Below are positions 10,871 to 25,800 of a stretch of 64,000 nt of DNA, in pieces. The notes below the pieces were generated by a model. That model was not told the DNA's origin. It saw nothing but the letters and a program-made list of their open reading frames with translations, and made no database searches. This DNA comes from Auanema rhodensis. Taxonomy: Eukaryota; Nematoda; Chromadorea; Rhabditida; Rhabditidae. Positions within the stretch are counted from its first letter, which is position 1. Each line of letters begins with the position of its first letter. Made by a program: the position numbers and the translations under genes. The DNA is taken from NCBI GenBank assembly GCA_964057225.1, contig OZ059898.1:21367267-21431266 (forward strand), given 5' to 3'.

Positions 10871-12080
10871 AACAAATTTTTATTGATATTGGTGCATGGT
10901 AACCATGACTTTGAAATTTACGTGAACTTTAATTTATGCTAATTAAATGTACACGTGATGTGCACTTGGTATGTAACTCGCTTCACGTGAAAGATAAAGA
11001 GATGCGGTTTTCAAAATTAGATTCCCCATGTCCATATTAGTCTAAAAACAAATTTTTATTGATATTGGTGCATGGTAACCATGACTTTGAAATTTACGTG
11101 AACTTTAATTTATGCTAATTAAATGTACACGTGATGTGCACTTGGTATGTAACTCGCTTCACGTGAAAGATAAAGAGATGCGGTTTTCAAAATTAGATTC
11201 CCCATGTCCATATTAGTCTAAAAACAAATTTTTATTGATATTGGTTCATGGTAACCATGACTTTGAAATTTACGTGAACTTTAATTTATGCTAATTAAAT
11301 GTACACGTGATGTGCACTTGGTATGTAACTCGCTTCACGTGAAAGATAAAGAGATGCGGTTTTCAAAATTAGATTCCCCATGTCCATATTAGTCTAAAAA
11401 CAAATTTTTATTGATATTGGTGCATGGTAACCATGACTTTGAAATTTACGTGAACTTTAATTTAAGCTAATTAAATGTTCACGTGATGTGCACTTGGTAT
11501 GTAACTCGCTTCACGTGAAAGATAAAGAGATGCGGTTTTCAAAATTAGATTCCCCATGTCCATATTAGTCTAAAAACAAATTTTTATTGATATTGGTGCA
11601 TGGTAACCATGACTTTGAAATTTACGTGAACTTTAATTTATGCTAATTAAATGTACACATGATGTGCACTTGGTATGTAACTCGCTTCACGTGAAAGATA
11701 AAGAGATGCGGTTTTCAAAATTAGATTCCCGATGTTCATATTAGTCTAAAAACAAATTTTTATTGATATTGGTTCATGGTAACCATGACTTTGAAATTTA
11801 CGTGAACTTTAATTTATGCTAATCAAATGTACACGTGATGTGCACTTGGTATGTAACTCGCTTCACGTGAAAGATAAAGAGATGCGGTTTTCAAAATTAG
11901 ATTCCCCATGTCCATATTAGTCTAAAAACAAATTTTTATTGATATTGGTGCATGGTAACCATGACTTTGAAATTTACGTGAACTTTAATTTATGCTAATT
12001 AAATGTACACATGATGTGCACTTGGTATGTAACTCGCTTCACGTGAAAGATAAAGAGATGCGGTTTTCAAAATTAGATTC
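10651..12080 (+). repeat. Second, closer counterpart of the inverted left segment
   Basis: Read in reverse, 1-1706 matches this block with positions summing to 12357. The rare TGCGGGTTTC at 10651-10660 pairs with the breakpoint sequence at 1697-1706, and AATTTAAGCT at 11459-11468 pairs with 889-898. Unlike the arm starting at 1706, this match covers the whole left segment up to its breakpoint. It fails at about 12080, where this block has CCAAATTAG monomers and the left has CATCGGG. The left segment is therefore best explained as an inverted copy of a block like this one. Confidence 0.8.
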
Positions 12081-15000
12081 CCCATGTCCAAATTAGTCTA
12101 AAAACAAATTTTTATTGATATTGGTGCATGGTAACCATGACTTTGAAATTTACGTGAACTTTAATTTATGCTAATTAAATGTACACATGATGTGCACTTG
12201 GTATGTAACTCGCTTCACGTGAAAGATAAAGAGATGCGGTTTTCAAAATTAGATTCCCCATGTCCAAATTAGTCTAAAAACAAATTTTTATTGATATTGG
12301 TGCATGGTAACCATGACTTTGAAATTTACGTGAACTTTAATTTATGCTAATTAAATGTACACATGATGTGCACTTGGTATGTAACTCGCTTCACGTGAAA
12401 GATAAAGAGATGCGGTTATCAAAATTAGATTCCCGATGTTCATATTAGTCTAAAAACAAATTTTTATTGATATTGGTTCATGGTAACCATGACTTTGAAA
12501 TTTACGTGAACTTTAATTTATGCTAATCAAATGTACACGTGATGTGCACTTGGTATGTAACTCGCTTCACGTGAAAGATAAAGAGATGCGGTTTTCAAAA
12601 TTAGATTCCCCATGTCCATATTAGTCTAAAAACAAATTTTTATTGATATTGGTGCATGGTAAATATGACTTTGAAATTTACGTGAACTTTAATTTATGCT
12701 AATCAAATGTACACGTGATGTGCACTTGGTATGTAACTCGCTTCACGTGAAAGATAAAGAGATGCGGTTTTCAAAATTAGATTCCCCATGTCCATATTAG
12801 TCTAAAAACAAATTTTTATTGATATTGGTGCATGGTAACCATGACTTTGAAATTTACGTGAACTTTAATTTATGCTAATTAAATGTACACATGATGTGCA
12901 CTTGGTATGTAACTCGCTTCACGTGAAAGATAAAGAGATGCGGTTTTCAAAATTAGATTCCCGATGTTCATATTAGTCTAAAAACAAATTTTTATTGATA
13001 TTGGTTCATGGTAACCATGACTTTGAAATTTACGTGAACTTTAATTTATGCTAATTAAATGTACACGTGATGTGCACTTGGTATGTAACTCGCTTCACGT
13101 GAAAGATAAAGAGATGCGGTTTCCAAAATTAGATTCCCCAAGTCCATATTAGTCTAAAAACAAATTTTTATTGATATTGGTTCATGGTAACCATGACTTT
13201 GAAATTTACGTGAACTTTAATTTATGCTAATTAAATGTACACGTGATGTGCACTTGGTATGTAACTCGCTTCACGTGAAAGATAAAGAGATGCGGTTTTC
13301 AAAATTAGATTTCCCATGTCCATATTAGTCTAAAAACAAATTTTTATTGATATTGGTGCATGGTAACCATGACTTTGAAATTTACGTGAACTTTGATTTA
13401 TGCTAATTAAATGTACACGTGATGTGCACTTGGTATGTAACCCGCTTCACGTGAAAGATAAAGAGATGCGGTTTTCAAAATTAGATTCCCCATGTCCATA
13501 TTAGTCTAAAAACAAATTTTTATTGATATTGGTGCATGGTAACCATGACTTTGAAATTTACGTGAACTTTAATTTATGCTAATTAAATGTACACGTGATG
13601 TGCACTTGGTATGTAACTCGCTTCACGTGAAAGATAAAGAGATGCGGTTTTCGAAATTAGATTCCTCATGTCCATATTAGTCTAAAAACAAATTTTTATT
13701 GATATTGGTTCATGGTAACCATGACTTTGAAATTTACGTGAACTTTAATTTATGCTAATTAAATGTACACGTGATGTGCACTTGGTATGTAACTCGCTTC
13801 ACGTGAAAGATAAAGAGATGCGGTTTTCAAAATTAGATTCCCCATGTCCATATTAGTCTAAAAACAAATTTTTATTGATATTGGTGCATGGTAACCATGA
13901 CTTTGAAATTTACGTGAACTTTAATTTATGCTAATTAAATGTACACGTGATGTGCACTTGGTATGTAACTCGCTTCACGTGAAAGATAAAGAGATGCGGT
14001 TTTCAAAATTAGATTCCCTATGTCCATATTAGTCTAAAAACAAATTTTTATCGATATTGGTTCATGGTAACCATGACTTTGAAATTTACGTGAACTTTAA
14101 TTTATGCTAATTAAATGTACACGTGATGTGCACTTGGTATGTAACTCGCTTCACGTGAAAGATAAAGAGATGCGGTTTTCAAAATTAGATTCCCCATGTC
14201 CATATTAGTCTAAAAACAAATTTTTATTGATATTGGTGCATGGTAACCATGACTTTGAAATTTACGTGAACTTTAATTTATGCTAATTAAATGTACACGT
14301 GATGTGCACTTGGTATGTAACTCGCTTCACGTGAAAGATAAAGAGATGCGGTTTTCAAAATTAGATTCCCTATGTCCATATTAGTCTAAAAACAAATTTT
14401 TATCGATATTGGTTCATGGTAACCATGACTTTGAAATTTACGTGAACTTTAATTTATGCTAATTAAATGTACACGTGATGTGCACTTGGTATGTAACTCG
14501 CTTCACGTGAAAGATAAAGAGATGGGGTTTTCAAAATTAGATTCCCCATGTCCATATTAGTCTAAAAACAAATTTTTATCGATATTGGTTCATGGTAACC
14601 ATGACTTTGAAATTTACGTGAACTTTAATTTATGCTAATTGAATGTACACGTGATGTGCACTTGGTATGTAACTCGCTTCACGTGAAAGATAAAGAGATG
14701 GGGTTTTCAAAATTAGATTCCCCATGTCCATATTAGTCTAAAAACAAATTTTTATCGATATTGGTTCATGGTAACCATGACTTTGAAATTTACGTGAACT
14801 TTAATTTATGCTAATTAAATGTACACGTGATGTGCACTTGGTATGTAACTCGCTTCACGTGAAAGATAAAGAGATGCGGTTTTCAAAATTAGATTCCCCA
14901 TGTCCATATTAGTCTAAAAACAAATTTTTATTGATATTGGTGCATGGTAACCATGACTTTGAAATTTACGTGAACTTTAATTTATGCTAATTAAATGTAC

Positions 15001-16166
15001 ACGTGATGTGCACTTGGTATGTAACTCGCTTCACGTGAAAGATAAAGAGATGCGGTTTTCAAAATTAGATTCCCTATGTCCATATTAGTCTAAAAACAAA
15101 TTTTTATCGATATTGGTTCATGGTAACCATGACTTTGAAATTTACGTGAACTTTAATTTATGCTAATTAAATGTACACGTGATGTGCACTTGGTATGTAA
15201 CTCGCTTCACGTGAAAGATAAAGAGATGCGGTTTTCGAAATTAGATTCCTCATGTCCATATTAGTCTAAAAACAAATTTTTATTGATATTGGTTCATGGT
15301 AACCATGACTTTGAAATTTACGTGAACTTTAATTTATGCTAATTAAATGTACACGTGATGTGCACTTGGTATGTAACTCGCTTCACGTGAAAGATAAAGA
15401 GATGCGGTTTTCAAAATTAGATTTCCCATGTCCATATTAGTCTAAAAACAAATTTTTATTGATATTGGTGCATGGTAACCATGACTTTGAAATTTACGTG
15501 AACTTTAATTTATGCTAATCAAATGTACACGTGATGTGCACTTGGTATGTAACTCGCTTCACGTGAAAGATAAAGAGATGTTTTAAAATTAGATTCCCCA
15601 TGTCCATATTAGTCTAAAAACAAATTTTTATTGATATTGGTGCATGGTAAATATGACTTTGAAATTTACGTGAACTTTAATTTATGCTAATCAAATGTAC
15701 ACGTGATGTGCACTTGGTATGTAACTCGCTTCACGTGAAAGATAAAGAGATGCGGTTTTCAAAATTAGATTCCTCATGTCCATATTAGTCTAAAAACAAA
15801 TTTTAATTGATATTGGTTCATGGTAACCATGACTTTGAAATTTACGTGAACTTTAATTTATGCTAATTAAATGTACACGTGATGTGCACTTGGTATGTAA
15901 CTCGCTTCACTTGAAAGATAAAGAGATGCGGTTTTCAAAATTAGATTTCCCATGTCCATATTAGTCTAAAAACAAATTTTTATTGATATTGGTTCATGGT
16001 AACCATGACTTTGAAATTTACGTGAACTTTGATTTATGCTAATTAAATGTACACGTGATGTGCACTTGGTATGTAACCCGCTTCACGTGAAAGATAAAGA
16101 GATGCGGTTTTCAAAATTAGATTCCCCATGTCCATATTAGTCTAAAAACAAATTTTTATTGATATT
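10874..16166 (+). repeat. Segmental duplication A, copy 2 (about 30 monomers)
   Basis: Direct copy of 1706-6822 with one additional monomer near 12.1-12.3 kb, where two consecutive copies carry CCAAATTAG. Order and position of rare variants, including the 4-bp loss at 15575-15584, follow copy 1. The array continues past 16166 in register, whereas copy 1 is broken at the equivalent point. Confidence 0.85.
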
Positions 16167-17685
16167 GGTGCATGGTAACCATGACTTTGAAATTTACGTG
16201 AACTTTAATTTATGCTAATTAAATGTACACGTGATGTGCACTTGGTATGTAACTCGCTTCACGTGAAAGATAAAGAGATGCGGTTTTCGAAATTAGATTC
16301 CTCATGTCCATATTAGTCTAAAAACAAATTTTTATTGATATTGGTTCATGGTAACCATGACTTTGAAATTTACGTGAACTTTAATTTATGCTAATTAAAT
16401 GTACACGTGATGTGCACTTGGTATGTAACCCGCTTCACGTGAAAGATAAAGAGATGCGGTTTTCAAAATTAGATTCCCCATGTCCATATTAGTCTAAAAA
16501 CAAATTTTTATTGATATTGGTGCATGGTAACCATGACTTTGAAATTTACGTGAACTTTAATTTATGCTAATTAAATGTACACGTGATGTGCACTTGGTAT
16601 GTAACTCGCTTCACGTGAAAGATAAAGAGATGCGGTTTTCAAAATTAGATTCCCTATGTCCATATTAGTCTAAAAACAAATTTTTATCGATATAGGTTCA
16701 TGGTAACCATGACTTTGAAATTTACGTGAACTTTAATTTATGCTAATTAAATGTACACGTGATGTGCACTTGGTATGTAACTCGCTTCACGTGAAAGATA
16801 AAGAGATGCGGTTTTCAAAATTAGATTCCCCATGTCCATATTAGTCTAAAAACAAATTTTTATTGATATTGGTGCATGGTAACCATGACTTTGAAATTTA
16901 CGTGAACTTTAATTTATGCTAATTAAATGTACACGTGATGTGCACTTGGTATGTAACTCGCTTCACGTGAAAGATAAAGAGATGCGGTTTTCAAAATTAG
17001 ATTCCCTATGTCCATATTAGTCTAAAAACAAATTTTTATCGATATTGGTTCATGGTAACCATGACTTTGAAATTTACGTGAACTTTAATTTATGCTAATT
17101 AAATGTACACGTGATGTGCACTTGGTATGTAACTCGCTTCACGTGAAAGATAAAGAGATGGGGTTTTCAAAATTAGATTCCCCATGTCCATATTAGTCTA
17201 AAAACGAATTTTTATCGATATTGGTTCATGGTAACCATGACTTTGAAATTTACGTGAACTTTAATTTATGCTAATTGAATGTACACGTGATGTGCACTTG
17301 GTATGTAACTCGCTTCACGTGAAAGATAAAGAGATGGGGTTTTCAAAATTAGATTCCCCATGTCCATATTAGTCTAAAAACAAATTTTTATCGATATTGG
17401 TTCATGGTAACCATGACTTTGAAATTTACGTGAACTTTAATTTATGCTAATTAAATGTACACGTGATGTGCACTTGGTATGTAACTCGCTTCACGTGAAA
17501 GATAAAGAGATGCGGTTTTCAAAATTAGATTCCCTATGTCCATATTAGTCTAAAAACAAATTTTTATCGATATTGGTTCATGGTAACCATGACTTTGAAA
17601 TTTACGTGAACTTTAATTTATGCTAATTAAATGTACACGTGATGTGCACTTGATATGTAACTCGCTTCACGTGAAAGATAAAGAG
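15232..17685 (+). repeat. 17-monomer higher-order repeat, copy 1
   Basis: Matches 18220-20677. Anchors: TTTTCGAAA 15232/18220 (2988, short by 4 because of the deletion at 15575), TTTTAATTGA 15801/18793, TTTTCGAAA 16284/19276, TATAGGTTCA 16691/19683, AATTGAATG 17277/20269 and TGATATGTAA 17651/20643, all 2992 = 17 x 176. The match ends at about 17686, where this copy continues into GATGGGG and the other into TTTTCGAAA. Confidence 0.88.
15575..15590 (+). other. 4-bp-short monomer (2 of 4)
   Basis: Same GATGTTTTAAAATTAG allele as at 6231, exactly 9344 bp further on, inside segmental duplication A copy 2. A GGTAAATATG monomer follows at about 15646. Confidence 0.9.
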
Positions 17686-18219
17686 ATGGGGTTTTCAAAA
17701 TTAGATTCCCCATGTCCATATTAGTCTAAAAACAAATTTTTATCGATATTGGTTCATGGTAACCATGACTTTGAAATTTACGTGAACTTTAATTTATGCT
17801 AATTAAATGTACACGTGATGTGCACTTGGTATGTAACTCGCTTCACGTGAAAGATAAAGAGATGCGGTTTTCAAAATTAGATTCCCCATGTCCATATTAG
17901 TCTAAAAACAAATTTTTATTGATATTGGTGCATGGTAACCATGACTTTGAAATTTACGTGAACTTTAATTTATGCTAATTAAATGTACACGTGATGTGCA
18001 CTTGGTATGTAACTCGCTTCACGTGAAAGATAAAGAGATGCGGTTTTCAAAATTAGATTCCCTATGTCCATATTAGTCTAAAAACAAATTTTTATCGATA
18101 TTGGTTCATGGTAACCATGACTTTGAAATTTACGTGAACTTTAATTTATGCTAATTAAATGTACACGTGATGTGCACTTGGTATGTAACTCGCTTCACGT
18201 GAAAGATAAAGAGATGCGG

Positions 18220-20677
18220 TTTTCGAAATTAGATTCCTCATGTCCATATTAGTCTAAAAACAAATTTTTATTGATATTGGTTCATGGTAACCATGACTTT
18301 GAAATTTACGTGAACTTTAATTTATGCTAATTAAATGTACACGTGATGTGCACTTGGTATGTAACTCGCTTCACGTGAAAGATAAAGAGATTCGGTTTTC
18401 AAAATTAGATTTCCCATGTCCATATTAGTCTAAAAACAAATTTTTATTGATATTGGTGCATGGTAACCATGACTTCGAAATTTACGTGAACTTTGATTTA
18501 TGCTAATTAAATGTACACGTGATGTGCACTTGGTATGTAACTCGCTTCACGTGAAAGATAAAGAGATGCGGTTTTCAAAATTAGATTCCCCATGTCCATA
18601 TTAGTCTAAAAACAAATTTTTATTGATATTGGTGCATGGTAACCATGACTTTGAAATTTACGTGAACTTTAATTTATGCTAATTAAATGTACACGTGATG
18701 TGCACTTGGTATGTAACCCGCTTCACGTGAAAGATAAAGAGATGCGGTTTTCAAAATTAGATTCCTCATGTCCATATTAGTCTAAAAACAAATTTTAATT
18801 GATATTGGTTCATGGTAACCATGACTTTGAAATTTACGTGAACTTTAATTTATGCTAATTAAATGTACACGTGATGTGCACTTGGTATGTAACTCGCTTC
18901 ACTTGAAAGATAAAGAGATGCGGTTTTCAAAATTAGATTTCCCATGTCCATATTAGTCTAAAAACAAATTTTTATTGATATTGGTTCATGGTAACCATGA
19001 CTTTGAAATTTACGTGAACTTTGATTTATGCTAATTAAATGTACACGTGATGTGCACTTGGTATGTAACCCGCTTCACGTGAAAGATAAAGAGATGCGGT
19101 TTTCAAAATTAGATTCCCCATGTCCATATTAGTCTAAAAACAAATTTTTATTGATATTGGTGCATGGTAACCATGACTTTGAAATTTACGTGAACTTTAA
19201 TTTATGCTAATTAAATGTACACGTGATGTGCACTTGGTATGTAACTCGCTTCACGTGAAAGATAAAGAGATGCGGTTTTCGAAATTAGATTCCTCATGTC
19301 CATATTAGTCTAAAAACAAATTTTTATTGATATTGGTTCATGGTAACCATGACTTTGAAATTTACGTGAACTTTAATTTATGCTAATTAAATGTACACGT
19401 GATGTGCACTTGGTATGTAACTCGCTTCACGTGAAAGATAAAGAGATGCGGTTTTCAAAATTAGATTCCCCATGTCCATATTAGTCTAAAAACAAATTTT
19501 TATTGATATTGGTGCATGGTAACCATGACTTTGAAATTTACGTGAACTTTAATTTATGCTAATTAAATGTACACGTGATGTGCACTTGGTATGTAACTCG
19601 CTTCACGTGAAAGATAAAGAGATGCGGTTTTCAAAATTAGATTCCCTATGTCCATATTAGTCTAAAAACAAATTTTTATCGATATAGGTTCATGGTAACC
19701 ATGACTTTGAAATTTACGTGAACTTTAATTTATGCTAATTAAATGTACACGTGATGTGCACTTGGTATGTAACTCGCTTCACGTGAAAGATAAAGAGATG
19801 CGGTTTTCAAAATTAGATTCCCCATGTCCATATTAGTCTAAAAACAAATTTTTATTGATATTGGTGCATGGTAACCATGACTTTGAAATTTACGTGAACT
19901 TTAATTTATGCTAATTAAATGTACACGTGATGTGCACTTGGTATGTAACTCGCTTCACGTGAAAGATGAAGAGATGCGGTTTTCAAAATTAGATTCCCTA
20001 TGTCCATATTAGTCTAAAAACAAATTTTTATCGATATTGGTTCATGGTAACCATGACTTTGAAATTTACGTGAACTTTAATTTATGCTAATTAAATGTAC
20101 ACGTGATGTGCACTTGGTATGTAACTCGCTTCACGTGAAAGATAAAGAGATGGGGTTTTCAAAATTAGATTCCCCATGTCCATATTAGTCTAAAAACGAA
20201 TTTTTATCGATATTGGTTCATGGTAACCATGACTTTGAAATTTACGTGAACTTTAATTTATGCTAATTGAATGTACACGTGATGTGCACTTGGTATGTAA
20301 CTCGCTTCACGTGAAAGATAAAGAGATGGGGTTTTCAAAATTAGATTCCCCATGTCCATATTAGTCTAAAAACAAATTTTTATCGATATTGGTTCATGGT
20401 AACCATGACTTTGAAATTTACGTGAACTTTAATTTATGCTAATTAAATGTACACGTGATGTGCACTTGGTATGTAACTCGCTTCACGTGAAAGATAAAGA
20501 GATGCGGTTTTCAAAATTAGATTCCCTATGTCCATATTAGTCTAAAAACAAATTTTTATCGATATTGGTTCATGGTAACCATGACTTTGAAATTTACGTG
20601 AACTTTAATTTATGCTAATTAAATGTACACGTGATGTGCACTTGATATGTAACTCGCTTCACGTGAAAGATAAAGAG
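18220..20677 (+). repeat. 17-monomer higher-order repeat, copy 2
   Basis: Direct copy of 15232-17685 at a period of 2992 bp. It lacks the 4-bp loss of copy 1. Rare alleles such as TATAGGTTCA and AAAACGAATTT are kept at the same phase, so this is a copied block rather than independent mutation. Confidence 0.88.
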
Positions 20678-22100
20678 ATGCGGTTTTCGAAATTAGATTC
20701 CTCATGTCCATATTAGTCTAAAAACAAATTTTTATTGATATTGGTTCATGGTAACCATGACTTTGAAATTTACGTGAACTTTAATTTATGCTAATTAAAT
20801 GTACACGTGATGTGCACTTGGTATGTAACTCGCTTCACGTGAAAGATAAAGAGATGCGGTTTTCAAAATTAGATTCCCTATGTCCATATTAGTCTAAAAA
20901 CAAATTTTTATTGATATTGGTGCATGGTAACCATGACTTTGAAATTTACGTGAACTTTAATTTATGCTAATTAAATGTACACGTAATGTGCACTTGGTAT
21001 GTAACTCGCTTCACGTGAAAGATAAAGAGATGCGGTTTTCAAAATTAGATTCCCTATGTCCATATTAGTCTAAAAACAAATTTTTATCGATATTGGTTCA
21101 TGGTAACCATGACTTTGAAATTTACGTGAACTTTAATTTATGCTAATTAAATGTACACGTGATGTGCACTTGGTATGTAACTCGCTTCACGTGAAAGATA
21201 AAGAGATGCGGTTTTCAAAATTAGATTCCCCATGTCCATATTAGTCTAAAAACAAATTTTTATTGATATTGGTGCATGGTAACCATGACTTTGAAATTTA
21301 CGTGAACTTTAATTTATGCTAATTAAATGTACACGTGATGTGCACTTGGTATGTAACTCGCTTCACGTGAAAGATAAAGAGATGCGGTTTTCAAAATTAG
21401 ATTCCCCATGTCCATATTAGTCTAAAAACAAATTTTTATCGATATTGGTTCATGGTAACCATGACTTTGAAATTTACGTGAACTTTAATTTATGCTAATT
21501 AAATGTACACGTGATGTGCACTTGGTATGTAACTCGCTTCACTTGAAAGATAAAGAGATGCGGTTTTCAAAATTAGATTCCTCATGTCCATATTAGTCTA
21601 AAAACAAATTTTTATTGATATTGGTGCATGGTAACCATGACTTTGAAATTTACGTGAACTTTAATTTATGCTAATTAAATGTACACGTGATGTGCACTTG
21701 GTATGTAACTCGCTTCACGTGAAAGATAAAGAGATGCGGTTTTCAAAATTAGATTCCCTATGTCCATATTAGTCTAAAAACAAATTTTTATCGATATTGG
21801 TTCATGGTAACCATGACTTTGAAATTTACGTGAACTTTAATTTATGCTAATTAAATGTACACGTGATGTGCACTTGGTATGTAACTCGCTTCACGTGAAA
21901 GATAAAGAGATGGGGTTTTCAAAATTAGATTCCCCATGTCCATATTAGTCTAAAAACGAATTTTTATCGATATTGGTTCATGGTAACCATGACTTTGAAA
22001 TTTACGTGAACTTTAATTTATGCTAATTGAATGTACACGTGATGTGCACTTGGTATGTAACTCGCTTCACGTGAAAGATAAAGAGATGGGGTTTTCAAAA
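20191..22100 (+). repeat. 10-monomer repeat of the GATGGGG/AATTGAATG cassette
   Basis: The AAAACGAATTT monomer at about 20191 and the AATTGAATG allele at 20269 recur at 21951 and 22029, exactly 1760 bp = 10 x 176. Both are flanked by GATGGGG and TATCGAT monomers. It is a further expansion of the cassette first seen near 5.3 and 14.6 kb. Confidence 0.8.
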
Positions 22101-22899
22101 TTAGATTCCCCATGTCCATATTAGTCTAAAAACAAATTTTTATCGATATTGGTTCATGGTAACCATGACTTTGAAATTTACGTGAACTTTAATTTATGCT
22201 AATTAAATGTACACGTGATGTGCACTTGGTATGTAACTCGCTTCACGTGAAAGATAAAGAGATGGGGTTTTCAAAATTAGATTCCCCATGTCCATATTAG
22301 TCTAAAAACAAATTTTTATCGATATTGGTGCATGGTAACCATGACTTTGAAATTTACGTGAACTTTAATTTATGCTAATTAAATGTACACGTGATGTGCA
22401 CTTGGTATGTAACTCGCTTCACGTGAAAGATAAAGAGATGCGGTTTTCAAAATTAGATTCCCCATGTCCATATTAGTCTAAAAACAAATTTTTATTGATA
22501 TTGGTGCATGGTAACCATGACTTTGAAATTTACGTGAACTTTAATTTATGCTAATTAAATGTACACGTGATGTGCACTTGGTATGTAACTCGCTTCACGT
22601 GAAAGATAAAGAGATGCGGTTTTCAAAATTAGATTCCCCATGTCCATATTAGTCTAAAAACAAATTTTTATTGATATTGGTGCATGGTAACCATGACTTT
22701 GAAATTTACGTGAACTTTAATTTATGCTAATTAAATGTACACGTGATGTGCACTTGGTATGTAACTCGCTTCACGTGAAAGATAAAGAGATGCGGTTTTC
22801 AAAATTAGATTCCCCATGTCCATATTAGTCTAAAAACAAATTTTTATCGATATTGGTTCATGGTAACCATGACTTTGAAATTTACGTGAACTTTAATTT

Positions 22900-25800
22900 A
22901 TGCTAGTTAAATGTACACGTGATGTGCACTTGGTATGTAACTCGCTTCACTTGAAAGATAAAGAGATGCGGTTTTCAAAATTAGATTCCTCATGTCCATA
23001 TTAGTCTAAAAACAAATTTTTATTGATATTGGTGCATGGTAACCATGACTTTGAAATTTACGTGAAATTTAATTTATGCTAATTAAATGTACACGTGATG
23101 TGCACTTGGTATGTAACTCGCTTCACGTGAAAGATAAAGAGATGCGGTTTTCAAAATTAGATTCCCCATGTCCATATTAGTCTAAAAACGAATTTTTATT
23201 GATATTGGTGCATGGTAACCATGACTTTGAAATTTACGTGAACTTTGATTTATGCTAATTAAATGTACACGTGATGTGCACTTGGTATGTAACTCGCTTC
23301 ACGTGAAAGACAAAGAGATGCGGTTTTCAAAATTAGATTCCCCATGTCCATATTAGTCTAAAAACAAATTTTTATTGATATTGGTGCATGGTAACCATGA
23401 CTTTGAAATTTACGTGAACTTTAATTTATGCTAATTAAATGTACACGTGATGTGCACTTGGTATGTAACCCGCTTCACGTGAAAGATAAAGAGATGCGGT
23501 TTTCAAAATTAGATTCCTCATGTCCATATTAGTCTAAAAACAAATTTTAATTGATATTGGTTCATGGTAACCATGACTTTGAAATTTACGTGAACTTTAA
23601 TTTATGCTAATTAAATGTACACGTGATGTGCACTTGGTATGTAACTCGCTTCACTTGAAAGATAAAGAGATGCGGTTTTCAAAATTAGATTCCCCATGTC
23701 CATATTAGTCTAAAAAAAAATTTTTATTGATATTGGAGCATGGTAACCATGACTTTGAAATTTACGTGAAATTTAATTTATGCTAATTAAATGTACACGT
23801 GATGTGCACTTGGTATGTAACTCGCTTCACGTGAAAGATAAAGAGATGCGGTTTTCAAAATTAGATTCCCCATGTCCATATTAGTCTAAAAACAAATTTT
23901 TATCGATATTGGTTCATGGTAACCATGACTTTGAAATTTACGTGAACTTTAATTTATGCTAATTAAATGTACACGTGATGTGCACTTGGTATGTAAATCG
24001 CTTCACGTGAAAGATAAAGAGATGCGGTTTTCAAAATTAGATTCCCCATGTCCATATTAGTCTAAAAACAAATTTTTATTGATATTGGTTCATGGTAACC
24101 ATGACTTTGAAATTTACGTGAACTTTGATTTATGCTAATTAAATGTACACGTGATGTGCACTTGGTATGTAACTCGCTTCACGTGAAAGATAAAGAGATG
24201 CGGTTTTCAAAATTAGATTTCCCATGTCCATATTAGTCTAAAATCAAATTTTTATTGATATTGGTTCATGGTAACCATGACTTTGAAATTTACGTGAACT
24301 TTAATTTATGCTAATTAAATGTACACGTGATGTGCACTTGGTATGTAACTCGCTTCACGTGAAAGATAAAGAGATGCGGTTTTCAAAATTAGATTCCTCA
24401 TGTCCATATTAGTCTAAAAACAAATCTTTATTGATATTGGTGCATGGTAACCATGACTTTGAAATTTACGTGAACTTTAATTTATGCTAATTAAATGTAC
24501 ACGTGATGTGCACTTGGTATGTAACTCGCTTCACGTGAAATATAAAGAGATGCGGTTTTCAAAATTAGATTCCCCATGTCCATATTAGTCTAAAAACAAA
24601 TTTTTATTGATATTGGTTCATGGTAACCATGACTTTGAAATTTACGTGAACTTTAATTTATGCTAATTAAATGTACACGTGATGTGCACTTGGTATGTAA
24701 CTCGCTTCACGTGAAAGATAAAGAGATGCGGTTTTCAAAATTAGATTCCCCATGTCCATATTAGTCTAAAAACAAATTTTTATTGATATTGGTGCATGGT
24801 AACCATGACTTTGAAATTTACGTGAACTTTAATTTATGCTAATTAAATGTACACGTGATGTGCACTTGGTATGTAACTCGCTTCACGTGAAAGATAAAGA
24901 GATGCGGTTTTCAAAATTAGATTCCCCATGTCCATATTAGTCTAAAAACAAATTATTATCGATATTGGTTCATGGTAACCATGACTTTGAAATTTACGTG
25001 AACTTTAATTTATGCTAATTAAATGTACACGTGATGTGCACTTGGTATGTAACTCGCTTCACGTGAAAGATAAAGAGATGCGGTTTTCACAATTAGATTC
25101 CCCATGTCCATATTAGTCTAAAAACAAATTTTTATTGATATTGGTGCATGGTAACCATGACTTTGAAATTTACGTGAACTTTAATTTATGCTAATTAAAT
25201 GTACACGTGATGTGCCCTTGGTATGTAACTCGCTTCACGTAAAAGATAAAGAGATGCGGTTTTCAAAATTAGATTCCCCATGTCCATATTAGTCTAAAAT
25301 CAAATTTTTATTGATATTGGTTCATGGTAACCATGACTTTGAAATTTACGTGAACTTTGATTTATGCTAATTAAATGTACACGTGATGTGCACTTGGTAT
25401 GTAACTCGCTTCACGTGAAAGATAAAGAGATGCGGTTTTCAAAATTAGATTCCCCATGTCCATATTAGTCTAAAATCAAATTTTTATTGATATTGGTTCA
25501 TGGTAACCATGACTTTGAAATTTACGTGAACTTTGATTTATGCTAATTAAATGTACACGTGATGTGCACTTGGTATGTAACTCGCTTCACGTGAAAGATA
25601 AAGAGATGCGGTTTTCAAAATTAGATTTCCCATGTCCATATTAGTCTAAAATCAAATTTTTATTGATATTGGTTCATGGTAACCATGACTTTGAAATTTA
25701 CGTGAACTTTAATTTATGCTAATTAAATGTACACGTGATGTGCACTTGGTATGTAACTCGCTTCACGTGGAAGATAAAGAGATGCGGTTTTCAAAATTAG

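Noticed and set aside
23701-23725. Another 1-bp-short monomer at TAAAAAAAAATTTTT
   Set aside because: Here the C is replaced by A and the monomer length stays 176, so it is a substitution, unlike the seven true losses at 37.8-46.9 kb.
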